Source: Tissierella sp.
GTDB taxonomy: Bacteria; Bacillota; Clostridia; Tissierellales; Tissierellaceae
NCBI RefSeq assembly: GCF_031460495.1
Contig: NZ_JAVKTS010000008.1
Span: 1-64,000 of the forward strand
DNA length: 64,000 nucleotides
Reading direction: 5' to 3'
A program made the translations under genes and the position numbers. Shown here in pieces: positions 55,132 through 63,407 of the stretch. Every line of letters begins with the position of its first letter. Position 1 is the stretch's first letter. The notes beneath the pieces were generated by a model. It worked only from the letters and a program-made list of their open reading frames with translations, searched no databases and was not told the DNA's origin.

Positions 55132-55950
55132 TTATATATCAAACCAATATACTTTATTCTCCCTTAAAAATTCAAATTCCGCTTTTTCTGCTAATCTCTT
55201 AGAAATGGGATTGGATTCTACACAATCCCATTGGGGAATTAGCCCTTTATTTATACATTCATTCACAAATTCAACTGTCAAATAATAACCAAATCCTCTA
55301 TGTGTAAAATCATCATCAGTTTCAATATCAATTGGAATAATATTTCTAAATCTCCCAGTTCCTAATATAACAGAAACAATACTTTCTGAATATACAATAC
55401 AGAATGCAATACTTTTGGCAATGAAATTATCAAAGCTCCCCCAAGATTCCAACAATCTTGTAGTTATAAGGTCTGCATTTTTATAATGACCTCTGTTTAT
55501 TTCCTCCCAAAATTCATAATCAACCTTTTGAATGTGAAATCCATCTGGTAAAGAATAATTTATACTGATCCCTTCTGTTTTCCTAAACGAATATTCTGTT
55601 TCACTCTCAATTATCTTATCCTCAAACATCTTTAGAATATATGGTTTTAAATTATCACTTTCTATAGAGAATTCAAAACAACTAACTTCTTTTTGTTTAA
55701 GAAAATTGAAAATATCATTTCTTGTGTAATTATATAGTTTCATATATTCATCATCATTAATAATATTGCCTAAGAATGCGAAACTACCTACAGCATATGA
55801 ATTTACAATTGCTATATGGGGGTCCTCAATATCATCAACCCATAAATCCCCCTTGCATTCACCCTCTACAATCCCTGAAAAGCTTGGGCATTCCTCATAT
55901 GTAATAACATTATAATTATTTATTGTATTTGAATTATCTACTTTTAACAT
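55132..55950 (-). CDS. GNAT family acetyltransferase (GNAT_acetyltran type)
   Basis: A 272-residue protein. The C-terminal portion holds the acetyl-CoA motif DDDFTHRGFGYYLTVEFVNECINKG and PQWDCVESNPISKRLAEKAEFEF, characteristic of the larger GNAT_acetyltran family. The N-terminal portion (YEECPSFSGIVEGECKGDLWVDD, YAVGSFAFLGN) is the usual accompanying domain. Substrate unknown. It has a good ribosome site (TAGGAGATAGCA). Confidence 0.83.
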   Translation of the reverse strand: MLKVDNSNTINNYNVITYEECPSFSGIVEGECKGDLWVDDIEDPHIAIVNSYAVGSFAFLGNIINDDEYMKLYNYTRNDIFNFLKQKEVSCFEFSIESDNLKPYILKMFEDKIIESETEYSFRKTEGISINYSLPDGFHIQKVDYEFWEEINRGHYKNADLITTRLLESWGSFDNFIAKSIAFCIVYSESIVSVILGTGRFRNIIPIDIETDDDFTHRGFGYYLTVEFVNECINKGLIPQWDCVESNPISKRLAEKAEFEFLRENKVYWFDI

Positions 55951-55996
55951 TGCTATCTCCTAAAAATCAAAATTTTTGTCTTCTTGAAAACGCTCG

Positions 55997-56290
55997 TTAG
56001 CCTGGGTATGCTGAGTCAAAATATACCCTTATTGGGAACCAACGATAATAGACTCCTATATTTCGAGTTTCTGCATTCGAATCGTTTTCATTCTGATAAT
56101 ATGCAAAATAACAATCATGTGCTGGCGAGTACTCAACATCTATAAGTTTGTATTTTATGCTATCTTCCTGCTTAGAAATATAGTTGCCAGCAACAATCTT
56201 AACTAGCTGTTTAGGTAAAAATTCGGAGAACCATAATGTTAAAAATGCAACTGCTATAATAGTTATTGTAGCTACATGTCTCTTTTTCAT
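55997..56290 (-). CDS. Small membrane-anchored protein (DUF3139-like)
   Basis: About 97 residues: one N-terminal hydrophobic segment (HVATITIIAVAFLTLWF, about 4-20) and a short extracytoplasmic domain with KYKLIDVEYSPAHDCYFAYYQNE and VYYRWFPIRVYFDSAYPG, which resembles DUF3139 proteins. The ATG at 56290 is preceded by GGGAGGTCAAA; the upstream in-frame ATG at 56317 is not. Function unknown. It lies 12-40 bp from a second small membrane protein gene. Confidence 0.7.
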   Translation of the reverse strand: MKKRHVATITIIAVAFLTLWFSEFLPKQLVKIVAGNYISKQEDSIKYKLIDVEYSPAHDCYFAYYQNENDSNAETRNIGVYYRWFPIRVYFDSAYPG

Positions 56291-56328
56291 TTTGACCTCC
56301 CTATTCATGCTATACAAATTTTCTTTAA

Positions 56329-56595
56329 TTATAGTTCATTATATAAGGCAAATCCACTTAGTAATAATCCAAAGCCTCCAACCAAGGATAATACCAAGCC
56401 AACAGTTTGAAAATTAGATGTATTAGTATCAATAACCCTTTCATATTGACTAGTATCCATAACACCGCCATTTCTCTGCATAGCATTATGTCCCATACGA
56501 TTTCCTATTGAAGTAGAAGAAAGAACTAATGTTAATCCAATAACAAATACAGCTACCATAACACATAATGCCCTTTTTGCGATTATCTTCTTCAT
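56329..56595 (-). CDS. Small two-span membrane protein of unknown function
   Basis: An 88-residue protein with a hydrophobic segment at about 10-27 (LCVMVAVFVIGLTLVLSS) and another at about 66-84 (VGLVLSLVGGFGLLLSGFAL). The loop is rich in Asn and Thr. No conserved catalytic motif. ATG 56595 follows AAGGGGGAGTATAATC. It is likely cotranscribed with the DUF3139-like gene. Confidence 0.65.
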   Translation of the reverse strand: MKKIIAKRALCVMVAVFVIGLTLVLSSTSIGNRMGHNAMQRNGGVMDTSQYERVIDTNTSNFQTVGLVLSLVGGFGLLLSGFALYNEL

Positions 56596-56774
56596 GATTA
56601 TACTCCCCCTTGATTAATTCATCTTACTAGTTAAGCCACATAATAAAAAGATGGGTCTTAATGCTTATTGTCCTGATCATCTATTCAGTAATACTTCCTC
56701 ACCTAGTCCTATTCCCTTAAAATCAGTTTTAAATATCTTAATTGTATTTCTATACTTATTTTAATTTTTTAATC

Positions 56775-57278
56775 CTATATTTGTTTTATATATCTTAATT
56801 CAATTGGCTTATTAGAAAAATGACTATGCTTTTTTGTTCCATCAAATATGAATCCACAATTTTCATAAAAATGTCTTGCTCTCAAATTAGCCTCATAGAC
56901 CCATAGTGAAACTTGCTTGCAGCCTTTAGATCTCAATATATTTATAACTTCTACCATAAGCTTAGTAGATAATCCTTTACCCCAATAATCCTCAAGAAAA
57001 TACATAGAATAAATAGATCCACACTCTATTAATTGTTCATCATTATCTTTATTTGCAAATACTAATCCACATGGTGTCCCTTCGCATATGCAAATAAGAA
57101 TTACTTCTTCATCTGTGATAAATCTCTCAAATTGCTCTTGTCTTCGTTGTTTATCCAAATATTTAACTATTTCATCCTCTGGTATCATATCAGTATAAGC
57201 TGATTTCCAACTCTCAACAATGATATTAGCTAAAGACGAAGCATCGTCTAATACAGCTCTTCTAATCTCGTATTTCAA
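56775..57278 (-). CDS. GNAT family N-acetyltransferase
   Basis: About 167 residues forming a single GNAT domain: YEIRRAVLDDASSLANIIVESWKSAYTDMIPEDE, the core strand SIYSMYFLEDYWGKGLSTKLM with the acetyl-CoA loop, and the C-terminal VYEANLRARHFYENCGF. A TTG start at 57278, after CAGGTGATTGGA, is preferred to ATG 57296. Substrate unknown; this type often acetylates small amines or protein termini. Confidence 0.85.
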   Translation of the reverse strand: MKYEIRRAVLDDASSLANIIVESWKSAYTDMIPEDEIVKYLDKQRRQEQFERFITDEEVILICICEGTPCGLVFANKDNDEQLIECGSIYSMYFLEDYWGKGLSTKLMVEVINILRSKGCKQVSLWVYEANLRARHFYENCGFIFDGTKKHSHFSNKPIELRYIKQI

Positions 57279-57341
57279 TCCAATCACCTGTTTCATATTT
57301 TTTTAGTATCAATGCTATAAAGTTAATTCTCCTCTTCCTTT

Positions 57342-57713
57342 TTATTTGCTAATTCTTTTTCCTAAAGCGAAAATAGCTAATTGAATTAAAAATAAAACAA
57401 AAGCAACTATACTTATTATTAGCATCTTGTCTGTCCAAAGCGCGCTATGTTTATCAGAAATATCGGCTATAACTCCATGAAAATAAAGACCCATAAATAA
57501 TCCAAATCCTGATAACACACTTGTCAAAATATCAAAAATACTACTATTAATCTTTGATATCTTTCCATTTTTGATATTGTAATAACCAAAAATTGCTTTT
57601 ATACAGTTTACTAAAACTATAGACATTAAAATAAGATATGCATAAAAATTCAAATTATAATAAGACATTAGTTCTTCAAAAGCACTATATTTACCACTTG
57701 CATCTAAATACAT
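57342..57713 (-). CDS. Small multi-span membrane protein of unknown function
   Basis: The 123-residue protein has three hydrophobic segments: about 24-42 (NFYAYLILMSIVLVNCIKA), about 64-84 (ILTSVLSGFGLFMGLYFHG) and about 97-117 (MLIISIVAFVLFLIQLAIFAL). No motif I recognise. It has a ribosome site (GGGGGAACTAAG) ahead of ATG 57713 and is probably monocistronic. Confidence 0.6.
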   Translation of the reverse strand: MYLDASGKYSAFEELMSYYNLNFYAYLILMSIVLVNCIKAIFGYYNIKNGKISKINSSIFDILTSVLSGFGLFMGLYFHGVIADISDKHSALWTDKMLIISIVAFVLFLIQLAIFALGKRISK

Positions 57714-57763
57714 CTTAGTTCCCCCTACCCATAATAATTATGGCTATATTTTAATATTGTTCA

Positions 57764-58216
57764 TCATAACTTGTAAACCATCACAAGTTCATCTCCATCA
57801 TCCAACTCAGGTCTTCTAATAAATCCAAGATTTTTGTACATATTCTCTGCTGCAATATCTCCCTCAATAAAGCAAAGCTCAATAGAATCATATTTACCTT
57901 CTGATTTAATCATGGACAGCCATAATTGCATTGCTTTCTTACCAAAACCTTTCCCTTGGTAACGACCATCTATCATAAACTGATCTAATATACATATTAG
58001 TTTATTTTCATTTAACCAATTACGCTGCATAATTAATCCAATTGAAATATCACCAGCACATACAACATGAACTTTACTATTGTCTAGCCTGTAGGCAAAA
58101 GCTCTCGCAAGAATAGCAATATTTTCTGCTACATATTTCTGTTGTTCTGTTTTCACCTTTAAAGCATTTATTTCCCTCCAGTTATCTGGAGTGAGATCTT
58201 TTAATTTTAATTCCAT
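57764..58216 (-). CDS. GNAT family N-acetyltransferase, spermine/spermidine-type layout
   Basis: A 150-residue single GNAT domain: LTPDNWREINALKVKTEQQKYVAEN at the start, the acetyl-CoA loop GRYQGKGFGKKAMQLWL (about 86-101) and the end IELCFIEGDIAAENMYKNLGFIRR. The N-terminal wording resembles spermidine acetyltransferases such as PaiA/BltD-type, but substrate is not assignable. ATG 58216 is preceded by GGAGGTAGTATAA. Confidence 0.83.
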   Translation of the reverse strand: MELKLKDLTPDNWREINALKVKTEQQKYVAENIAILARAFAYRLDNSKVHVVCAGDISIGLIMQRNWLNENKLICILDQFMIDGRYQGKGFGKKAMQLWLSMIKSEGKYDSIELCFIEGDIAAENMYKNLGFIRRPELDDGDELVMVYKL

Positions 58217-58461
58217 TTATACTACCTCCAGTTATGTACTATACTTAAACATTCATTCTTAGTTGTTTGATGTACATTATATGAATGTTAGGCCTTAGCA
58301 AGACTAACCTTACCAAATTAATAAGTAAGCAATTATCAAAATACACCACAAAAAAATAACAACAAATACTGAATCTTTTTGTTCCACAACAATTCCCCCT
58401 AATTTAATGACTTATATTATACAATATATTTAACAAAGTAAGTCTACATAAAATCCTACAA

Positions 58462-59364
58462 TCACACAAAAGAATAACCATATGAAATTAGCATACACAT
58501 GCTTTTTACAACCGAAATATTATTACGATTTTTATGTATAAATGATGTAATCTCTTGTTGTCCATAAAAGAGTTTTTCCGCTTCTTCCTGCGTTAGCCCC
58601 TTACTAACAATGTTCTTTATAAAACTATCTTTCATGTCTTCAGTGAATAATTTCTCATATTGGCCTGTTGTAAATGCTTCATATTGCTCTATATAGTCAC
58701 TGTCAATGGAGTCAAAGCATTGAACATAATCATTTAGCCGTATATCTACATTTTTAAGACCAATTTTTTTCATGTGTACTGGAAGTTTCAATCCTATTTC
58801 AAAGTCTTTATTCGTTTCTTCTAAAATGTTTCTTCGTAATTTCTGCTCTATTCCAAGTAAATTCAACTTACTGTAGTCAAAACCATCTATATACAGAGCT
58901 GAACTATTCATATCTCTACTTACATCCATTGCAATCACCAGTCCACCTTCTACAACAGAATCTTTCATTCTTTCTAGCACTGGAATGGGGTTTTCAATAT
59001 GTTGAAAAACTGCTTGAGATATGGCAATGTCATATTTTTTCTCAGTTTCAAAATCACATACATCAGCATAGATGAAATGTGTTTCATATTTTTTATCTTC
59101 AAATATTCTTTTAGCTTCTTCTAATAATTTATCTCCAATATCTACACCTGTATAAGAACTTCCCTCAGGCAATAAGGGCAATAATATTTCACCTAAGAAA
59201 CCTATTCCGCACCCAAAATCAATAACTGATACTGCTTCTGTAATTTTCCATACCTTCTCAATTAAAAATTCAAGATAATCCTCATTCCACCATGAATACC
59301 TTGATTTTTTCAAATATTCTAATGCTCCATTCCATAATTTACTTTTAGACTCATTTGGTTGCAC
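58462..59364 (-). CDS. Class I SAM-dependent methyltransferase
   Basis: The 300-residue protein contains a Rossmann methyltransferase: motif I VIDFGCGIGFLGEILLPLL (about 44-62), GVDIGDKLLEEAKRIF, and YDIAISQAVFQHIENP, with MKDSVVEGGLVIAMDVS as motif III. The N-terminal WNGALEYLKKSRYSWWNEDYLEFLIEKVW and the C-terminal helical domain are substrate-specific. The substrate is unknown. The preceding 245-bp gap (58217-58461) holds no gene. Confidence 0.85.
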   Translation of the reverse strand: MQPNESKSKLWNGALEYLKKSRYSWWNEDYLEFLIEKVWKITEAVSVIDFGCGIGFLGEILLPLLPEGSSYTGVDIGDKLLEEAKRIFEDKKYETHFIYADVCDFETEKKYDIAISQAVFQHIENPIPVLERMKDSVVEGGLVIAMDVSRDMNSSALYIDGFDYSKLNLLGIEQKLRRNILEETNKDFEIGLKLPVHMKKIGLKNVDIRLNDYVQCFDSIDSDYIEQYEAFTTGQYEKLFTEDMKDSFIKNIVSKGLTQEEAEKLFYGQQEITSFIHKNRNNISVVKSMCMLISYGYSFV

Positions 59365-59409
59365 ATTAATTCCCCCTTGCAGTTGCTTTTTTATTACATT
59401 CCAGAAAAA

Positions 59410-60099
59410 CTATTTGATAATATATATTGTATTCTTGTTGAAAATTCTGCTTAAAAATCCTAATTTAAAATAAAACTCCATATTTTCATAACTATCATAA
59501 CGAGTCGAATTTAAGAATTCTTTTATCGTATAAGTTTCTTCATATCCATAAGGATTGGAAACAGTAATACTATCATTTGGAATATCTAAAGCAGTTACTA
59601 AAGCGAAATGAAGAGTCCAAACCTGTGTATCACTTTCTTGATAAATGGCTGCAAATTCAATTGGAACAGGCATCCCATTCTCAAGACTATCATAAATCTT
59701 ACCTATTAATTCCGTATTAGTTAGGTTAATGTATCTTTCAGTTTCATATTCTGGAAACTGTTTATTCATTTCCTTAAAGAAACCATTTCCCATAGCTGTT
59801 GATATTTTCCCATTATTTTCTTCTAATAAAATTTGTTCTGTAATATCTTTACCTAACCAATTTGAAAGCATTTCAATACAAGCGTAACCACAACTGACTT
59901 CTTGTTTTATTGTTTCTATTCCATATACTGCAACAACTTTTTTATACTTTTCATTAGAGTAGATATTACTGAAATCATTATTAATTTTTTTATCCATTCT
60001 GCTTTGCTTAATCAGTAATCCAATAATACATAAAATCAATGTAGATATTACTATAATTATACATATCATAATTCGTTTCAAGATTTTTTTATTACTCAT
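59410..60099 (-). CDS. Membrane-anchored C39-like peptidase-fold protein
   Basis: A 229-residue protein with an N-terminal anchor (IMICIIIVISTLILCIIGLLI, about 10-30) and an extracytoplasmic papain-like domain of the C39_2 type. The nucleophile region is KQEVSCGYACIEMLSNWLG (Cys in GYACIEM or SCGY), the histidine is in WTLHFALVTAL and the Asn in TVSNPYGY. Such proteins are often bacteriocin or peptide-processing like. A possible peptide gene lies 91 bp upstream. ATG 60099 follows AGGGGGAGCTTAAC. Confidence 0.78.
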   Translation of the reverse strand: MSNKKILKRIMICIIIVISTLILCIIGLLIKQSRMDKKINNDFSNIYSNEKYKKVVAVYGIETIKQEVSCGYACIEMLSNWLGKDITEQILLEENNGKISTAMGNGFFKEMNKQFPEYETERYINLTNTELIGKIYDSLENGMPVPIEFAAIYQESDTQVWTLHFALVTALDIPNDSITVSNPYGYEETYTIKEFLNSTRYDSYENMEFYFKLGFLSRIFNKNTIYIIK

Positions 60100-60190
60100 G
60101 TTAAGCTCCCCCTCTATTAATGTATCTGCTAAGGATTAGTATCTTCGATATTCTAGAACTGGATCTAGAAGAAATACCACTTTGTGAATC

Positions 60191-60259
60191 TTAACTTCCG
60201 GTGGGAGGGGGCTGTACGCTGACCTTTCCCTTTGCAGCTAAAACCTCAAATCTTTTCAT
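60191..60259 (-). CDS. Candidate 22-residue peptide gene
   Basis: An ATG at 60259, behind GAGGAATACA, opens a 22-codon frame starting MKRFEVLAAKGKV and ending QPPPTGS, then TAA. The 3' half (60191-60230) is clearly richer in G and C than its surroundings. The frame lies upstream of a C39-like membrane protein on the same strand. It could be a peptide signal or a processed peptide, but at this length chance cannot be excluded and there is no Gly-Gly leader end or cysteine. Confidence 0.35.
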   Translation of the reverse strand: MKRFEVLAAKGKVSVQPPPTGS

Positions 60260-60333
60260 TGTATTCCTCACTTTTTTATATACATGTAGCAACACAGTGT
60301 TGTGTGAAAATAATACTACAACTATCAGGTCAC

Positions 60334-60846
60334 CTATTTTTTATTAATATAATTTAAAATAATATCTATATTATAATTTTTATCCAATGTACTATTAACT
60401 ACTATAGTATCAGTATCTATTGGCTTTACTGATTTATCAAGTGAATTATTAAACCTATCTCTTGTTGTTTGGCTAATTTGAGTTGGTAAGTTTTTACGAG
60501 TACTAATCCTTCTTTCTATCTCGTCATAACTATCTACTTTACATTCGATATATTTATAAACTGAATTATACTCCTTGCATAATTCTAATCCTTTGTCAAC
60601 AGTTTCCTGGTAATAACAAGGAGTATCAATAATTACACTAATTCCTTTACTTAAATAATATGCTGCAAGATCAAATGTTACTAAATATGAAGCATCAGCA
60701 AGTAATTGATCTTTAATGCCTGCATTTAACATAGGGCTCTTGATTACATCTCTATCAATTACTATAGAATTAGTATGCTTTGCTATCAGCTGTGCCATTG
60801 TTGATTTTCCACTACCAGGAAAACCTGCCATTTGCAATAAGAACAT
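60334..60846 (-). CDS. AAA_33/zeta-toxin-like P-loop kinase
   Basis: About 170 residues. The P-loop is QMAGFPGSGKSTMAQLIA at the N-terminus; then VIDRDVIKS, ISVIIDTPCYYQE and CKVDSYDEIERRISTRKN follow, as in small ATP-dependent kinases of the AAA_33 group (chloramphenicol phosphotransferase- or polynucleotide-kinase-like). The substrate is unknown. ATG 60846 follows GGAGGGAAGAATC; the longer frame to 60861 is less likely. Confidence 0.82.
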   Translation of the reverse strand: MFLLQMAGFPGSGKSTMAQLIAKHTNSIVIDRDVIKSPMLNAGIKDQLLADASYLVTFDLAAYYLSKGISVIIDTPCYYQETVDKGLELCKEYNSVYKYIECKVDSYDEIERRISTRKNLPTQISQTTRDRFNNSLDKSVKPIDTDTIVVNSTLDKNYNIDIILNYINKK

Positions 60847-60938
60847 GATTCTTCCCTCCAATTGATGTGACTTTCAAATAACACTCAGTATTTGCGACAT
60901 TTCTGAGCTTAGCCAGACTTGGCTAGCTCCCCAAGCAT

Positions 60939-61502
60939 TTAGTAGTGTCCCGTAACAGGATTATTCTTTGCCTTATGCTTACGACTAGGTTCATACTCCT
61001 GCCAATATACTCTTTTTTCATTAAATCGTGTTCTCGCTTCTTTTTCTTCCGCCGGATACCCTACATATACAATACCAAGAGGAGTAACATGCTCAGGTAT
61101 GTTGAGCATTTTTTTAACTGGTTTTACATTACTTTCAATAGGGTATACACCTATCCAAACTGAGCCAAGCCCTAAACTTGTTGCAGAAATTAAAATATTC
61201 TCTATTGCTGCACTGCAATCTTGGACCCACATTTCTTGTCCTGGACCTTTAAAAGCTAATTTCATATTCCCACACACAACAATAGCAACAGGAGCGTTGT
61301 ATCTCGCAAAGATAAACTTATCTTTCAGTTCAGAAAGTTTTTCGGCTTCATCAATAACAATAAACTCCCACGGTTGACAATTTGCTGCCGTTGGTGCCGC
61401 TGTAGCAGCCTTCAACAAAGTTATAATAGTATCTCTTTCAACTTGCTTATCTAAAAAATTCCTTATACTTCTTCTTCTATATATCGTTTCGATTACATCC
61501 AC
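60939..61502 (-). CDS. Nitroreductase family FMN oxidoreductase
   Basis: The 187-residue protein begins ETIYRRRSIRNFLDKQVERD, with AATAAPTAANCQPWEFIVID for FMN binding and TSLGLGSVWIGVYP and LGIVYVGYPAEE near the C-terminus. It probably reduces quinones or nitro compounds with NAD(P)H. A hairpin lies 5-30 bp beyond its stop (about 60905-60930). Monocistronic or linked to the DUF692-like gene. Confidence 0.92.
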   Translation of the reverse strand: MDVIETIYRRRSIRNFLDKQVERDTIITLLKAATAAPTAANCQPWEFIVIDEAEKLSELKDKFIFARYNAPVAIVVCGNMKLAFKGPGQEMWVQDCSAAIENILISATSLGLGSVWIGVYPIESNVKPVKKMLNIPEHVTPLGIVYVGYPAEEKEARTRFNEKRVYWQEYEPSRKHKAKNNPVTGHY

Positions 61503-61526
61503 TATAAAACACCTTTCTTGATTGAA

Positions 61527-62333
61527 TTACTTTAATATTTTTCTTAATCTTAACAACTGCCTTTTTAGAGTTTCTTTATCTGATCTATTTTCAAAGATTT
61601 TACCTATACCACCGTACTCTAAAGTAACAGTTTTTACATTTGATTCCTTTAGTACATGTTCCAAAAGCGAGTAGCCTTCTTCAGCTATTTCATGGTGTTT
61701 GTCTCTTAACTCGTTTTCTACCATTATCGGACCTGTTACATGAACCTCTTCTACAAGATGTAATGGTAAGCTGTTTATATACTCTATTGGATGTATATTT
61801 AGATGCCAAGCTGCAATTTGAGCATGTGCTATATCCAACAAAAATTTCGAGTTGCTTCTCACAAGTGTTTCTTCTATAAAACTCGGTTGGCACACAAATG
61901 CTGCATTATTATCCTTTCCTTCGCATGGAAAGTAGAAATGAATATTTTCTAAATGTATGGGTAATCTTATTGCATCTCTTATATAAGATAAATCATTAAT
62001 AAAATTTACTAAAAAACTATCTTTATCTATTTGTTGCCCATAATTTATAATGCATTGAAGATGAAATGAAATGTATTTTGTATCAGTTAAAGCAAGTGTA
62101 TTTTGTAGAATTTCTAAATTGAAATTTTTGCCAAAGTTCAACTCACCAGGATTAATTGTTTGCACTAACCCATGTATAAATACAGGTTTGATTTTTCTTA
62201 ACTCACTATAGTCATTTAGGTAATCTAAGCTACTAAATTCTGAAACTTTTACAGCATCCACTATATCTATGTCCTCTCTAATAAGTTCAAAAAGCTCTTT
62301 TGAATAATTGGCAGCCAAAGTATATTTTTTCAC
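61527..62333 (-). CDS. DUF692/MNIO-like TIM-barrel protein
   Basis: The 268-residue protein has a TIM-barrel layout with metal-ligand-like residues placed as in DUF692 multinuclear iron enzymes: SFHLQC (His91), IHLENIHFY (Glu129, Asn130), LLDIAHAQIAAWHLN (Asp167, His170), VEEVHVTG (His198) and DKHHEIAEEG (213-220), then TLEYGG. It is divergent and could instead be a xylose-isomerase-like enzyme. MNIO enzymes oxidise cysteine or other residues of RiPP precursors; no cysteine-containing precursor is obvious nearby. ATG 62333 has a weak ribosome site. Confidence 0.6.
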   Translation of the reverse strand: MKKYTLAANYSKELFELIREDIDIVDAVKVSEFSSLDYLNDYSELRKIKPVFIHGLVQTINPGELNFGKNFNLEILQNTLALTDTKYISFHLQCIINYGQQIDKDSFLVNFINDLSYIRDAIRLPIHLENIHFYFPCEGKDNNAAFVCQPSFIEETLVRSNSKFLLDIAHAQIAAWHLNIHPIEYINSLPLHLVEEVHVTGPIMVENELRDKHHEIAEEGYSLLEHVLKESNVKTVTLEYGGIGKIFENRSDKETLKRQLLRLRKILK

Positions 62334-62415
62334 TATTTAATATCACCATCCTTACTTCTAAATGCACCATGATTAATTCCCCCTTACTATTTATTCTCTA
62401 ATTCTTTTGCCTAAA

Positions 62416-62877
62416 CTAAATATAAATATATCTCAGTTCACTAATTCCTTTTTCTGTTGATACTAACTTCTCTTCTCCACTAAACACAAATCCATGCTTT
62501 TCATAAAATCTGCGAGCTCTTGCATTTAAATTCATAACAATAAGAAATATTTGATTATCTTGATTGAGTTGTTGTATACCAAATTCAAGTAATCGTTGTG
62601 CATCTCCTTTCCCCCAGAACTCAGGAACAAAGTAAAGAGAGACTATTTCATTATTAGATATAGATATATTTAATATGCCAATAGGCAATTGATCCTTATA
62701 ATAAATATAAATATCATTACCCTTATCCATATCTTGTAAAATAACTGTCCCTTGCCTTTGTGGTGTATGTAGAGCAAGAAAATCATCGGATACAATACCT
62801 CTATGAGAAGCTTGCCATGCTTTTGAATACACAAGACCAGCATCATTTATATCTATTGATGCAACTTTTTTTATCAT
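62416..62877 (-). CDS. GNAT family N-acetyltransferase
   Basis: A 153-residue single GNAT domain: DINDAGLVYSKAWQASHRGIVSDDFLALH at the start, SLYFVPEFWGKGDAQRLLEFGIQQL as the core with the acetyl-CoA loop, and NLNARARRFYEKHGFVFSGEE at the end. Very similar in layout to the GNAT at 56775-57278. Substrate unknown. Confidence 0.85.
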   Translation of the reverse strand: MIKKVASIDINDAGLVYSKAWQASHRGIVSDDFLALHTPQRQGTVILQDMDKGNDIYIYYKDQLPIGILNISISNNEIVSLYFVPEFWGKGDAQRLLEFGIQQLNQDNQIFLIVMNLNARARRFYEKHGFVFSGEEKLVSTEKGISELRYIYI

Positions 62878-63407
62878 ATCAGTTCACTCCATATTTCGAA
62901 AATCATAATGCTATTATCATATTAATCTGGTAATCAAAAATTATATCTTCTCTTCTGTATCTTAACTGTAAATATATCTCTCTCACTATGGTTAATCCAT
63001 AGCACTCCATCGTCTATTCCCCCTAAAGTATTTTCATTAAGTTATTCTGATTTTTGTAAAGATATCCATGTAAAGATTCTAAAAACAAAAAACAGAAAAT
63101 ATATTATGAAAATTAGTCCCCAAAAAAGCCCTTAGCAAAAATGTATAAATCTTTTTTAGATGACTTCCCCATTCTCATTAATTGCACTTAAATATACTAT
63201 TCTACAAAAATTTCCAAATTCCTTCTTTTTGGGGATAATATATCTTACACTATCTCATATAATTGATTTTTTATCTTGATTTAACCTACAAAAAAGAAGC
63301 TAAAAAAATTAGCTCCTCCTCATCTTCTAAAACATTTTCTTTTGTTGATTGATTGAGAACTTAACTAACTCAAGTCTAAAGTTCTTAATATCAGCTTTCT
63401 ATTACAC
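62878..63407. other. Gene-poor spacer before the aminoglycoside adenylyltransferase gene
   Basis: About 530 bp. I find no supported gene. A short minus-strand frame near 63050-63130 encodes a hydrophobic run (LFWGLIFIIYFLFFVFRIF) preceded by a stop and no start codon, so it looks like a decayed membrane-protein fragment. A terminator hairpin lies at 63295-63317. The rest is AT-rich. Confidence 0.5.
63295..63317 (-). terminator. Terminator downstream of the 6-adenylyltransferase gene
   Basis: On the minus strand AGGAGCTAA and TTAGCTTCT pair around a T-loop and run into TTTTTTG. It lies 90 bp after the aadE-like stop. Confidence 0.65.

Noticed and set aside
63050-63130. Small hydrophobic membrane protein
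   Set aside because: The frame has a stop directly upstream and no start codon with a ribosome site.
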